From Prosthecochloris ethylica (GTDB lineage Bacteria; Bacteroidota; Chlorobiia; Chlorobiales; Chlorobiaceae): a DNA stretch of 24,268 nt. Below are positions 13,104 through 19,415 of this stretch, piece after piece. Location: NCBI RefSeq assembly GCF_015234275.1, contig NZ_JADGII010000024.1, one strand, 5' to 3'. Positions within the stretch are counted from its first letter, which is position 1; every line of letters starts with the position of its first letter. Under the pieces are notes generated by a model. That model saw only the letters and a list, made by a program, of their open reading frames with translations, did not search any database and was not told where the DNA came from. The position numbers and the translations under genes were made by a program.

Positions 13104-15065
13104 TCAGCTCAGCGCTCCGGTGGGGCAGTTGTCGATGAGAATCGAGGGGTCGACCTGACGGTCCGGGGCTTCCTCGATGGTGCGGATACAGATGCCGCAA
13201 TCGACGCATTTTTCGCGTTCATAACGCACATGTTCCGTTCTGACAATGTAGGCGTTGTCGGAGCCGGCGTTCAGGCATGCAGTACTGTCGATGCCATGCT
13301 GTGATGCAAGCGACCGCAGGGTACAGTCGTTTTTTGTGCTGCAGCCGCAGCGCAGGCAGCGAGTCGCTTCAGCTCTGGCCTGCTCTTCGGTCAATCCGCT
13401 TGCGACTTCGCGGAATGTCGTCAAGCGCTCTTTTCCCGCAAGTTCATGCATCGGGGCCCGCTGCAGCGGCTTTGCTCTTTCGGCAAGTGCTTTGGGGGCC
13501 GTGCCTGCCGGTCCATAGGTTGAATTGAACGGCCGTCTCCGCTTGATGTCGGGTTCTCCTTTCAGGTGCCGGTCGATAGCCAGAGCTGCCCGTCTTCCCT
13601 GTGCAACGGCGGTAACGGCAATGTCTGCACCACTCACGCAGTCGCCTCCGGCGAACACTCCTTCAGCGGAGGTCCGGCATGTCGACTGGTCGGTCTCGAT
13701 GGTTCCCCTGTCGGTCATGCGGAGGTTGCATGTCTGTGCGATGGCGGGGTCAACCTGCTGACCGATCGCCGTGATGACGGTATCTGCCGTGAGCGTGAAA
13801 TCAGCTCCTTCAACCGGTACCGGGCGACGCCTGCCGCTTTCATCAGGCTCTCCCGCCGTCATTCTGCGGACCCTGATGTGCAGGGCGCCATCTGCTTCGG
13901 TGATCCGGGCCGGCGCAGCCATCAGTTCGAGCGTGATTCCTTCTGCTTCCGCTTCGAGAATCTCCTGTGCGTTGGCCGGCATATCGTCTCGCGTGCGCCG
14001 GTACAGAAGGGTGACCTGTTCAGCCCCGAGCCTTCGTGCGGTCCGCGCGGCATCGACGGCGGTATTGCCACCACCGATGACCACGATGCGTCTGCCGGGG
14101 TTCAGTGTGGTGTTTTCTGCGATTTTCCTGAGGAACCCGATACCTGTCAGTACTCCGGGAAGATCTTCTCCCTCGATGCCGAGACGTGATGCCTGCCAGG
14201 CTCCTGCGGCGAGAAAGATCGCGTCGAATCCCTTTCTGCGGAGGTCATCGGCGGTGATATCCGTGCCGAACGAGGTGCCCGGGACAAAATCCCCACCCAT
14301 CACCATGATTGGGGCAATGTCGGCATCGAGGTCTTCCGCTGGCAGACGGAAACGGGGGATGCCGTAGTACAGCATGCCTCCCGGACGTTCACGGGAATCG
14401 AAAATGGTGACCCCGTGGCCCTTGCGCAGCAGATAGTACGCTGCGCTGAGGCCGGCCGGTCCGGCACCTATGATGGCGACTTTTGTGCCGCTTGCTGGTT
14501 CCTGCGCGGGAACGAACGGCGTCGGGGACTCATGGTCCCGGTCAGCGGCAAAACGCTTGAGTGCACAGATGGAAACGGCATCGTCGACACCGTGGCGTCG
14601 GCAGACGTCTTCACACGGCGCTGGACAGATCCGGCCGAGGGTCGCCGGCAGCGGAATCGTCTCGTGAATGATGGTTACCGCTTTTCTGTCGTTCCCTTTG
14701 CCGATGGCCCCGAGGTATGCCGGAACGCTGCAGCCGGCAGGACAGGCGTCCCGGCAGGGCGGTTCACAGTCGCCGCTGTGCTGTTCGAGAAGACGTTCGA
14801 GGGTTTTTCGGCGCATTTCGCGCAGCTGAGCATTGTCGGTTTCGATCTCCATGCTTCCGGTAATGCTGGTGCTGCAGGCCGGAACGAAACGGTTTCTGCC
14901 TTTGAGTTCGACAATACACATCCAGCAGGAACCGTGCGATTCCAGCTTCTCCTGGAAACAGAGTGTCGGAATTGTTATGCCGTACTGGCGGGCCGCTTCC
15001 AGAATGGTCGTCCCTGGAGCGGCAGTGACGGTCCGGTTGTCGATGGTCAGTGTTACACTCTTCAT
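13104..15065 (-). CDS. Multidomain FAD/NAD(P)H oxidoreductase with 2Fe-2S and 4Fe-4S domains (GltD-like)
   Basis: The 653-residue cytoplasmic protein is a redox chain in one polypeptide. Residues 1-80 form a NuoG/hydrogenase-type 2Fe-2S domain with Cys36, 47, 50 and 64 (C-x10-C-x2-C-x13-C). Residues about 98-170 are a GltD-type cysteine domain (Cys100, 104, 108, 112, 147, 151, 155, 167). Next come FAD binding (GAGPAGLSAAYYL, about 200) and NAD(P)H binding (GGGNTAVDAA, about 331). The C-terminus has CLRCGC and a ferredoxin-like CVDCGIC...CPTGAL set. Relatives include glutamate-synthase beta subunits and subunits of hydrogenases or formate dehydrogenases. No partner large subunit is nearby. Its start is only 18 bp after the ispH stop on the same strand, so a role in electron exchange with IspH or ferredoxin is plausible but inferred. 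Confidence 0.88.
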   Translation of the reverse strand: MKSVTLTIDNRTVTAAPGTTILEAARQYGITIPTLCFQEKLESHGSCWMCIVELKGRNRFVPACSTSITGSMEIETDNAQLREMRRKTLERLLEQHSGDCEPPCRDACPAGCSVPAYLGAIGKGNDRKAVTIIHETIPLPATLGRICPAPCEDVCRRHGVDDAVSICALKRFAADRDHESPTPFVPAQEPASGTKVAIIGAGPAGLSAAYYLLRKGHGVTIFDSRERPGGMLYYGIPRFRLPAEDLDADIAPIMVMGGDFVPGTSFGTDITADDLRRKGFDAIFLAAGAWQASRLGIEGEDLPGVLTGIGFLRKIAENTTLNPGRRIVVIGGGNTAVDAARTARRLGAEQVTLLYRRTRDDMPANAQEILEAEAEGITLELMAAPARITEADGALHIRVRRMTAGEPDESGRRRPVPVEGADFTLTADTVITAIGQQVDPAIAQTCNLRMTDRGTIETDQSTCRTSAEGVFAGGDCVSGADIAVTAVAQGRRAALAIDRHLKGEPDIKRRRPFNSTYGPAGTAPKALAERAKPLQRAPMHELAGKERLTTFREVASGLTEEQARAEATRCLRCGCSTKNDCTLRSLASQHGIDSTACLNAGSDNAYIVRTEHVRYEREKCVDCGICIRTIEEAPDRQVDPSILIDNCPTGALS

Positions 15066-15083
15066 GGTAACTGGTGTTGTCCT

Positions 15084-16073
15084 TCAGGAACGCGACGGTT
15101 CCGGGAACATGGTTTCAAGAGAACGGGCGACATTTTCCAGCAGCCACATCGGTGTCGAGGTTGCTCCGCATACTCCGACGTTGTCTACAGGAGAGCCGTT
15201 TCGCATCAGCCAGTCGCGGTCGATATCTTCTTCGTTTTCAACAAAGTAGCTGCGGGGGTTGGATGACTTGCAGATATTGTAGAGTACCTGTCCGTTCGAG
15301 CTCTTGCGCCCTGCGACAAAAATGATGACATCGTTCTCCGCTGCAAAGTTGTGCAGTTTTTCATTCCTGCTGGAGACCTGGCGGCAGATAGTGTCTTTGT
15401 AGAGAAAGTGCGGAAGAGGACGCGCACCGGTCAGTTCTGCGGTGATATCGATATCGCGGACGTCCGTCCACGGCCTGTGTTCGATGCCTTCCTCTCGAGG
15501 GGCCTGACGGGCAAACAGCTGTTCGAGATTGTTCTTGAGCTGGTAGAATCCCGGGACATCCATGGTGGTCTGGGAGATCAGCGCAGTTTTGCGGGAGAAG
15601 TCCAGTGCGGCGGTTTCCTCTTCGACAGAAAGGTCGGCATGCTTGATGATGATTGCCTCGTCGGCGCACTGGCCGTTGATTCCGATGACCTCCGGATGCG
15701 CTTTCTTGCCGTAGATGATGATCTGGAATCCCTGTTCGTGCAGCATTCGTGCTGTACGCTGGAGTTTGGCCACGACGGGGCAGGTGGAGTCGATAACCGT
15801 GAGTGCATGCTCCTGTGCTGTGGTATATGTCGATGGAGGCTCTCCATGTGCGCGGATCAGCACGGGGGCGTGGTCCAGGGCATTGTACTCGTCCATGCCG
15901 ATGGTGATCAGGCCGAGTCGTTCAAGCCGTTTCACCTCGACCTCGTTATGGACGATATCTCCGAGGCAGTAGAGTTTTCCCTCGTATTCCCTGAGTTTTT
16001 CTTCGGCAAGGTGTATGGTTCCCTGTACTCCGATGCAGAAGCCGGAGGAGAGTCTGTCAAGATGTACGTTCAC
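15084..16073 (-). CDS. ispH: 4-hydroxy-3-methylbut-2-enyl diphosphate reductase (LytB)
   Basis: IspH is the last enzyme of the MEP isoprenoid pathway. It reduces HMBPP to IPP and DMAPP with a 4Fe-4S cluster and an external electron donor. The three cluster cysteines are visible: Cys13 (SSGFCIGVQGT), Cys98 (VIDSTCPVVAKL) and Cys230 (YKDTICRQVSSRN). RAHGEPP and AHPEVIGINGQ are also conserved blocks. Length is 329, slightly above the usual 310-320, owing to a loop around residues 188-205. The start codon is GTG (16073-16071), with no nearby ATG alternative. In a phototroph this enzyme feeds bacteriochlorophyll tails, carotenoids and quinones. The downstream oxidoreductase gene begins 18 bp after the stop. 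Confidence 0.95.
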   Translation of the reverse strand: MNVHLDRLSSGFCIGVQGTIHLAEEKLREYEGKLYCLGDIVHNEVEVKRLERLGLITIGMDEYNALDHAPVLIRAHGEPPSTYTTAQEHALTVIDSTCPVVAKLQRTARMLHEQGFQIIIYGKKAHPEVIGINGQCADEAIIIKHADLSVEEETAALDFSRKTALISQTTMDVPGFYQLKNNLEQLFARQAPREEGIEHRPWTDVRDIDITAELTGARPLPHFLYKDTICRQVSSRNEKLHNFAAENDVIIFVAGRKSSNGQVLYNICKSSNPRSYFVENEEDIDRDWLMRNGSPVDNVGVCGATSTPMWLLENVARSLETMFPEPSRS

Positions 16074-16193
16074 GATATGCTTTTGCTCATTTGCGGATCA
16101 TCAGGCCGTGTCATAGTCTGTTCTGCAGTTCTGAACAGGTTCATGCGGATGAAGGGAATATAGCAAAATACCGCAAAGAGCTAAGAGAAGCAT

Positions 16194-16243
16194 AAAAAAA
16201 GGAGGAGGGGCTGTCCCGGGAAAGCAGGTTTCCGGGACAGCTC
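16194..16243 (-). terminator. Rho-independent terminator after the secreted-peptide gene
   Basis: On the minus strand a 12-bp stem forms between 16243-16232 and 16219-16208 (core CTGTCCCGG/CCGGGACAG), with a loop of about 12 nt. Seven pyrimidines come next and then seven T residues (16200-16194). The stem begins 12 bp after the stop of the gene at 16255. The gap between stem and T-run is longer than ideal. It would separate this gene from ispH. Confidence 0.7.
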
Positions 16244-16254
16244 ATGTGATCGAC

Positions 16255-16419
16255 CTATGCCGGTGGCTGGACACTGAACCACTTCATGATAAACGAGCAG
16301 ATTTCCATCAGGAACGACAGGAAACCGCTGCTTTCCTCTTTCATGACGGTGCTGGCTGAAACAGGGTTGGTCGCAAGGGTGCCGACAACCGCCGCAAGTG
16401 CTGCTGCTGTTTTTTTCAT
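16255..16419 (-). CDS. Small secreted peptide (54 residues) with signal sequence, unknown function
   Basis: The product starts MKKTAAALAAVVGTLATNPV, a canonical Sec signal peptide with probable cleavage after VSA (residue 22). The mature part is only about 32 residues. It is amphipathic, with a hydrophobic FLSFLMEICSFIMKWF core (about 33-48) and one cysteine (Cys41). The in-frame upstream Met at 16452 is less likely, because MKKT is an ideal signal start and the extension adds nothing signal-like. A strong hairpin terminator begins 12 bp after the stop. A leader hairpin (GAAGGC/GCCTTC, 16455-16469) lies 36 bp upstream. No family is recognised. The gene appears to be its own transcription unit. 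Confidence 0.65.
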   Translation of the reverse strand: MKKTAAALAAVVGTLATNPVSASTVMKEESSGFLSFLMEICSFIMKWFSVQPPA

Positions 16420-16454
16420 GGTGTGTATGGTTTGGATGAATAGGGGTACCATTT

Positions 16455-16469
16455 GAAGGCCCAGCCTTC
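16455..16469 (-). other. Leader hairpin of the secreted-peptide gene
   Basis: GAAGGC (16455-16460) and GCCTTC (16464-16469) pair around CCA. It is in the presumed 5' leader of the gene that starts at 16419. A TTGACG hexamer on the minus strand (16503-16498) could be a -35 element, but a good -10 was not found. The role is unknown. Confidence 0.35.
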
Positions 16470-16519
16470 ATGAAAAAGGTAATAAAAATGATGATTTCGT
16501 CAAATTTACCGCTGCGTTC

Positions 16520-16903
16520 TCATTCCGGTTTTATCTTCCTGTCGAGATGATAACGCAGGTAGCTCAAGGCCAGGTCCTTGCCTGAATACAGCAGGTCCGT
16601 ACCGATGTCACCCAGGGCTTTCCTGAGCTGTGACGGTTCCCTGGCCGGCTGGTCTGCCGCAGGCGCTGGATGCGCTGTTACGGCACGTATGGCTTTTGCT
16701 GCGAGAAAACCGGCTGCAAGCGAGGCGGCGGCAGCCTGCAGCGGATATTTTCTGACGATCTCTTCCGGAGCCAGCTCGTCATGCAGATCATCCTTGAGGT
16801 GGTGTGCTCTCTGTTTCAGCTGTTCCTGGCGTTCGGAAATTGTCTGTTCCAGATCGTGTATGCGTTGTTCGATGCTGTTCGGGTGGTTATTTTCCGGTGC
16901 CAT
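16520..16903 (-). CDS. DUF883/DUF3618-like membrane-associated protein
   Basis: The 127-residue protein opens with a charged coiled-coil-like helix (IEQRIHDLEQTISERQEQLK, about 11-30). A short KYPLQAAAASLAAGFLAAKA segment (about 54-73) may anchor it to the membrane. A second helical, charged region ends in YLRYHLDRKIKPE. This resembles ElaB/YqjD and DUF3618 proteins, which associate with the inner membrane and often ribosomes in stationary phase or stress. It overlaps the gene upstream (16887-17276) by 17 bp, so the two are translationally coupled. It is the third gene of the three-gene leftward set. Assignment is by layout, not strong motif. Confidence 0.6.
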   Translation of the reverse strand: MAPENNHPNSIEQRIHDLEQTISERQEQLKQRAHHLKDDLHDELAPEEIVRKYPLQAAAASLAAGFLAAKAIRAVTAHPAPAADQPAREPSQLRKALGDIGTDLLYSGKDLALSYLRYHLDRKIKPE

Positions 16904-17276
16904 GTGAAGAAAGGAGAATCGTTTGAATAAGGTTTTTCAGCACGTCAGGCCTGATTTTTGTCAGGAAGAGCCCGGTCAGAAGGAAAACGGCACTGACAAT
17001 GAGGTAGCCGAGGTAGTAGTGCCCCAGCAGTTCTCCGATAAGCAGGGCGACAGCTGCGATCAGGTAGATGATGCCGGCAAAGAGGATGGCAGCGGTGATC
17101 AGCAGGGCGGCCACCGTGGCAAGTTTTGCGGTCAGCTCGATTTTTACCAGCTCGATACGTGCATCGATAATGTCGAAAAGATCGTCGTAGGTGTCCGTTA
17201 TCGTTCTGCTGACAAGACCTGCAAGATCTTCTTTTTCCGACGAGCTGGTGCGTTTTCTGCTGAATGAATGGGGCAT
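16887..17276 (-). CDS. Phage-holin-X/YqjE family membrane protein (DUF1469)
   Basis: The 129-residue product has a soluble N-terminal part with LVSRTITDTYDDLFDIIDAR and IELVKIELTAKLATVAALLI, the family's characteristic helix. Two membrane helices follow, at about 55-78 and 85-107. This is the Holin_X/YqjE family, which commonly sits between genes for DUF883-type proteins; it is a cellular membrane protein, not evidence for a prophage. Its neighbours on both sides are ElaB/YqjD-like, as in E. coli yqjCDE. Function is uncertain, with links to envelope stress. It overlaps the next gene by 17 bp. Confidence 0.8.
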   Translation of the reverse strand: MPHSFSRKRTSSSEKEDLAGLVSRTITDTYDDLFDIIDARIELVKIELTAKLATVAALLITAAILFAGIIYLIAAVALLIGELLGHYYLGYLIVSAVFLLTGLFLTKIRPDVLKNLIQTILLSSHGTGK

Positions 17277-17294
17277 GACAACGACGTTCGTGGT

Positions 17295-17561
17295 TTAGCG
17301 TTTCTTATGAAAAACCAGGCCAAACAGAAAGCCTGCCCCGACAGCATAAGCCACTGATTCGAGAGGATGGTCCTTGATGTACTCTTTCAGCTGCTGTTTG
17401 CGGTCCTGGAGTTTTGAATACTGCTGGCTTTCGCGGAACTGGTTGTACATATCCGAAACATGTTCGCTGATTCCGGCTACCTGCTCTGGAATCTGGGGGC
17501 GCGATGCGCTCCCGGGGGACTGTTCGTTCTCTCTGGTGTTCGGGCCCTTGATTTCCTGCAT
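17295..17561 (-). CDS. ElaB/YqjD-like (DUF883) tail-anchored protein
   Basis: The 88-residue product has a long polar N-terminus and a coiled-coil-like segment (QYSKLQDRKQQLKEYIKDHP, about 47-66). The C-terminal membrane anchor is SVAYAVGAGFLFGLVFHKKR (about 69-88), the typical DUF883 ending with GFxxGxxxxxR. Family members in E. coli are inner-membrane, ribosome-associated stationary-phase proteins. It is the first gene of the leftward set with the YqjE-like gene 18 bp downstream. There is no good Shine-Dalgarno site before the ATG at 17561. Confidence 0.75.
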   Translation of the reverse strand: MQEIKGPNTRENEQSPGSASRPQIPEQVAGISEHVSDMYNQFRESQQYSKLQDRKQQLKEYIKDHPLESVAYAVGAGFLFGLVFHKKR

Positions 17562-17657
17562 GATCGGTGTGTTCTGTTAGGTCGTTGTTGCAAGTGACGC
17601 TGGAGAAACTATCGTAAAATAATATAATGAAAATCACAAGGATCTGTAAGACTGTTG

Positions 17658-18401
17658 TCACGTGAGCGTTCTCCCGCCGTCCACGTTGATGACCTGGCCG
17701 GTGATATAGTTGTTTTCGACAAGGAAATCGACCGTGCCCATGATATCTTCTGTTCCTCCAAGCTGTTTGAGGGGGATTCGGCTGGTCAGTTCTTCTTCGA
17801 GTTCTTCAGCGTTGTTCCATTGCGGGTTGATGGTGATGGTTCCGGGTGCGATGGAGTTGACAAGAATCCCCGGGGCGTAGGTTTTCGCAAATACCCGTGT
17901 GAGGTGCTGAACGGCTGCTTTCGAGGCGGTGTAGGGGGCGAAGTTTTTCCAGATCATGCCGGCGGAGATGTCTGTCATGGTAATGATCCTCGAGATGAAT
18001 GGCTGGCGGCTCATCAGGTTGGCGGCTTCCTGCAGTGTGAAAAACGTCCCTTTCAGGTTGGTGTCGACCAGGCTGTCCCATGCTTCTTCGGTCACAGAGC
18101 CGAGAGGCGTGGCAAAAAAGTTCGATGCACTTGCCACAAGAAGGTCGAGCCGGTCGAACCGTTCACTGAAGCTCCTGAACGCATGGCGGATCTGTGCCGT
18201 ATCGGAAATGTCGCACTCGATCATGCCGGAAGCCGGCGAGTACGTCCTGATGGTGTCGAGGGTCTGTTCAGCAGCCTGTCTGTTGGACCGCCAGGTGAAA
18301 TACATGTCGAACCCTTTTCTGGCAAGTCCGACAGCAATCTCCCTGCCGAGACGCCCTGACGCGCCCGTCATGAAGCATACTTTCCGGGTGTTATCTGTCA
18401 T
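17658..18401 (-). CDS. Pteridine-reductase-like short-chain dehydrogenase/reductase (PTR1/FolM type)
   Basis: The 247-residue SDR has a cofactor loop TGASGRLGREIAVGL (about 12-26), resembling the TGxxxRxG loop of PTR1/FolM enzymes and not the classical TGxxxGxG. The catalytic pair YTASK (Tyr157, Lys161) is present. Thirteen residues before Tyr157 lies Asp144 (TMTDISAG), where classical SDRs have Ser; this Asp-Tyr-Lys arrangement is the pteridine reductase signature. SASNFFATPLGSVTEEAWDS (about 91-110) also parallels the NASSF-type segment of PTR1. A role in reducing dihydropterins is therefore likely. GSB make biopterin glycosides such as limipterin, which offers a possible use. It is a single gene; the leader of lolD begins upstream. 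Confidence 0.78.
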   Translation of the reverse strand: MTDNTRKVCFMTGASGRLGREIAVGLARKGFDMYFTWRSNRQAAEQTLDTIRTYSPASGMIECDISDTAQIRHAFRSFSERFDRLDLLVASASNFFATPLGSVTEEAWDSLVDTNLKGTFFTLQEAANLMSRQPFISRIITMTDISAGMIWKNFAPYTASKAAVQHLTRVFAKTYAPGILVNSIAPGTITINPQWNNAEELEEELTSRIPLKQLGGTEDIMGTVDFLVENNYITGQVINVDGGRTLT

Positions 18402-18710
18402 GCTGTGGTATTTTCTGTGTCGTTACAGGTTCCTGAACTGAGCGTTTCAACAAATGCCTCATAATAGTAACTTTATTCATAACAATCTGTTATGCTGTGT
18501 TTCCATGGAATTACCCCTCACCTGTCAGGTGCGCATGGAAACTGCATGCAGAGCCGCATTTGCTGAAACCTCCGGGATTGTCGCTCAATTGAGGAGTTTA
18601 TATTGTGCAACGGGATAGGGCGGCAAAAAGTTGAATATTTCAGTAATGCGTTTTTGTTGTTATGTTTGCGTTGACAGTGACTATGCCGTTCAGAGGAACC
18701 TTCCGCAGTT
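18402..18710. promoter_or_regulatory. Structured 309-bp divergent region between the SDR and lolD genes
   Basis: No coding frame is supported here. Visible structure: an inverted repeat CATAAC-AATCT-GTTATG (18478-18494). A nested pair follows, with outer arms GTTTCCATG (18499-18507) and CATGGAAAC (18534-18542) and inner CACCTG-T-CAGGTG (18519-18531). TTGACA is at 18671-18676 without a clear -10. The remaining sequence shows nothing recognisable. Confidence 0.45.
18499..18542. other. Nested inverted repeats (possible RNA stem-loop or operator)
   Basis: Nine-base perfect outer arms (GTTTCCATG/CATGGAAAC) enclose a six-base inner hairpin (CACCTG/CAGGTG). Both could pair in a single folded RNA, or they could be two protein sites. 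The first inverted repeat (18478-18494) sits immediately to the left. The position is about 170 bp before lolD and about 100 bp before the SDR start on the other strand, so it could serve either gene. Confidence 0.5.
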
Positions 18711-19406
18711 ATGGATCATATTATTCTGAAGCTTGACAGGGTTCGGCGGGAGCTTGAATTGTCACGCGATATCCGCCAGACCATTATACCCGGTCTTTCC
18801 CTCGAGATCAGGGAGGGAGAGTTCATTTCCATTACCGGACCTTCAGGCTCCGGAAAGTCGACCCTGCTCTACATGATGGGCGGTCTTGACAGGCCGACCT
18901 TCGGCGAGGTCTGGCTTGACGGGGAGAGCCTGACCGACAAGAGCGAACGGGAAATGACCGTGATCCGCAACGAAAAGATCGGTTTTATCTACCAGTTTCA
19001 TTTTCTGCTTCCCGAGTTCACCGCTCTGGAGAATGTATCTCTGCCCATGATGATCAACGGGAAGAGAACCGGAGGGGAGATTCGGGAGCGGGCCCGTATG
19101 CTCCTCAATCTGGTCGGCCTCGACAACCGTGCCGACTATCGCCCCAGCCAGCTTTCCGGAGGACAGCAGCAGCGGGTAGCCATTGCGCGCGCTTTGTCGA
19201 ACGAGCCGAAGCTGGTGCTTGGCGACGAGCCGACAGGCAACCTTGATACCAGGTCGGGCAAGCAGGTCTATGAGTTGTTTGAACGCCTGAACAGGGAGCT
19301 GAACCAGACGGTTATCTTTGTGACTCATGATGAGGACTTCGCTTCCAGGGCCCGCCGTCGTATTCATCTTGTCGATGGAGAGATCGAGACCGATAAACGC
19401 CTGTAA
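18711..19406 (+). CDS. lolD: LolD-type ABC transporter ATP-binding protein (MacB/LolD family)
   Basis: The 231-residue cytoplasmic ATPase has Walker A GPSGSGKSTLLYMMGGLDRP, Q-loop QFHFLLPEFTALENV, signature LSGGQQQRVAIARAL, Walker B LVLGDEPTGNLD and switch FVTHDEDFA. The spacing and the FLLPEFTALENV segment are typical of LolD/MacB-like ATPases, which drive lipoprotein release or tripartite efflux. The N-terminus has a non-standard 30-residue lead (LELSRDIRQTIIPGLSLEIR). No permease gene (LolC/E-like) is adjacent, so the partner must be elsewhere. The gene precedes the lycopene cyclase by 9 bp. The symbol is tentative: the same motifs occur in MacB- and FtsE-related ATPases. Confidence 0.82.
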   Translation: MDHIILKLDRVRRELELSRDIRQTIIPGLSLEIREGEFISITGPSGSGKSTLLYMMGGLDRPTFGEVWLDGESLTDKSEREMTVIRNEKIGFIYQFHFLLPEFTALENVSLPMMINGKRTGGEIRERARMLLNLVGLDNRADYRPSQLSGGQQQRVAIARALSNEPKLVLGDEPTGNLDTRSGKQVYELFERLNRELNQTVIFVTHDEDFASRARRRIHLVDGEIETDKRL

Positions 19407-19415
19407 CCACTTGCT

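Noticed and set aside
16887..17276. Holin-family gene as sign of a prophage
   Set aside because: Holin-X/YqjE proteins with DUF883 neighbours are ordinary chromosomal genes; no other phage genes are present.
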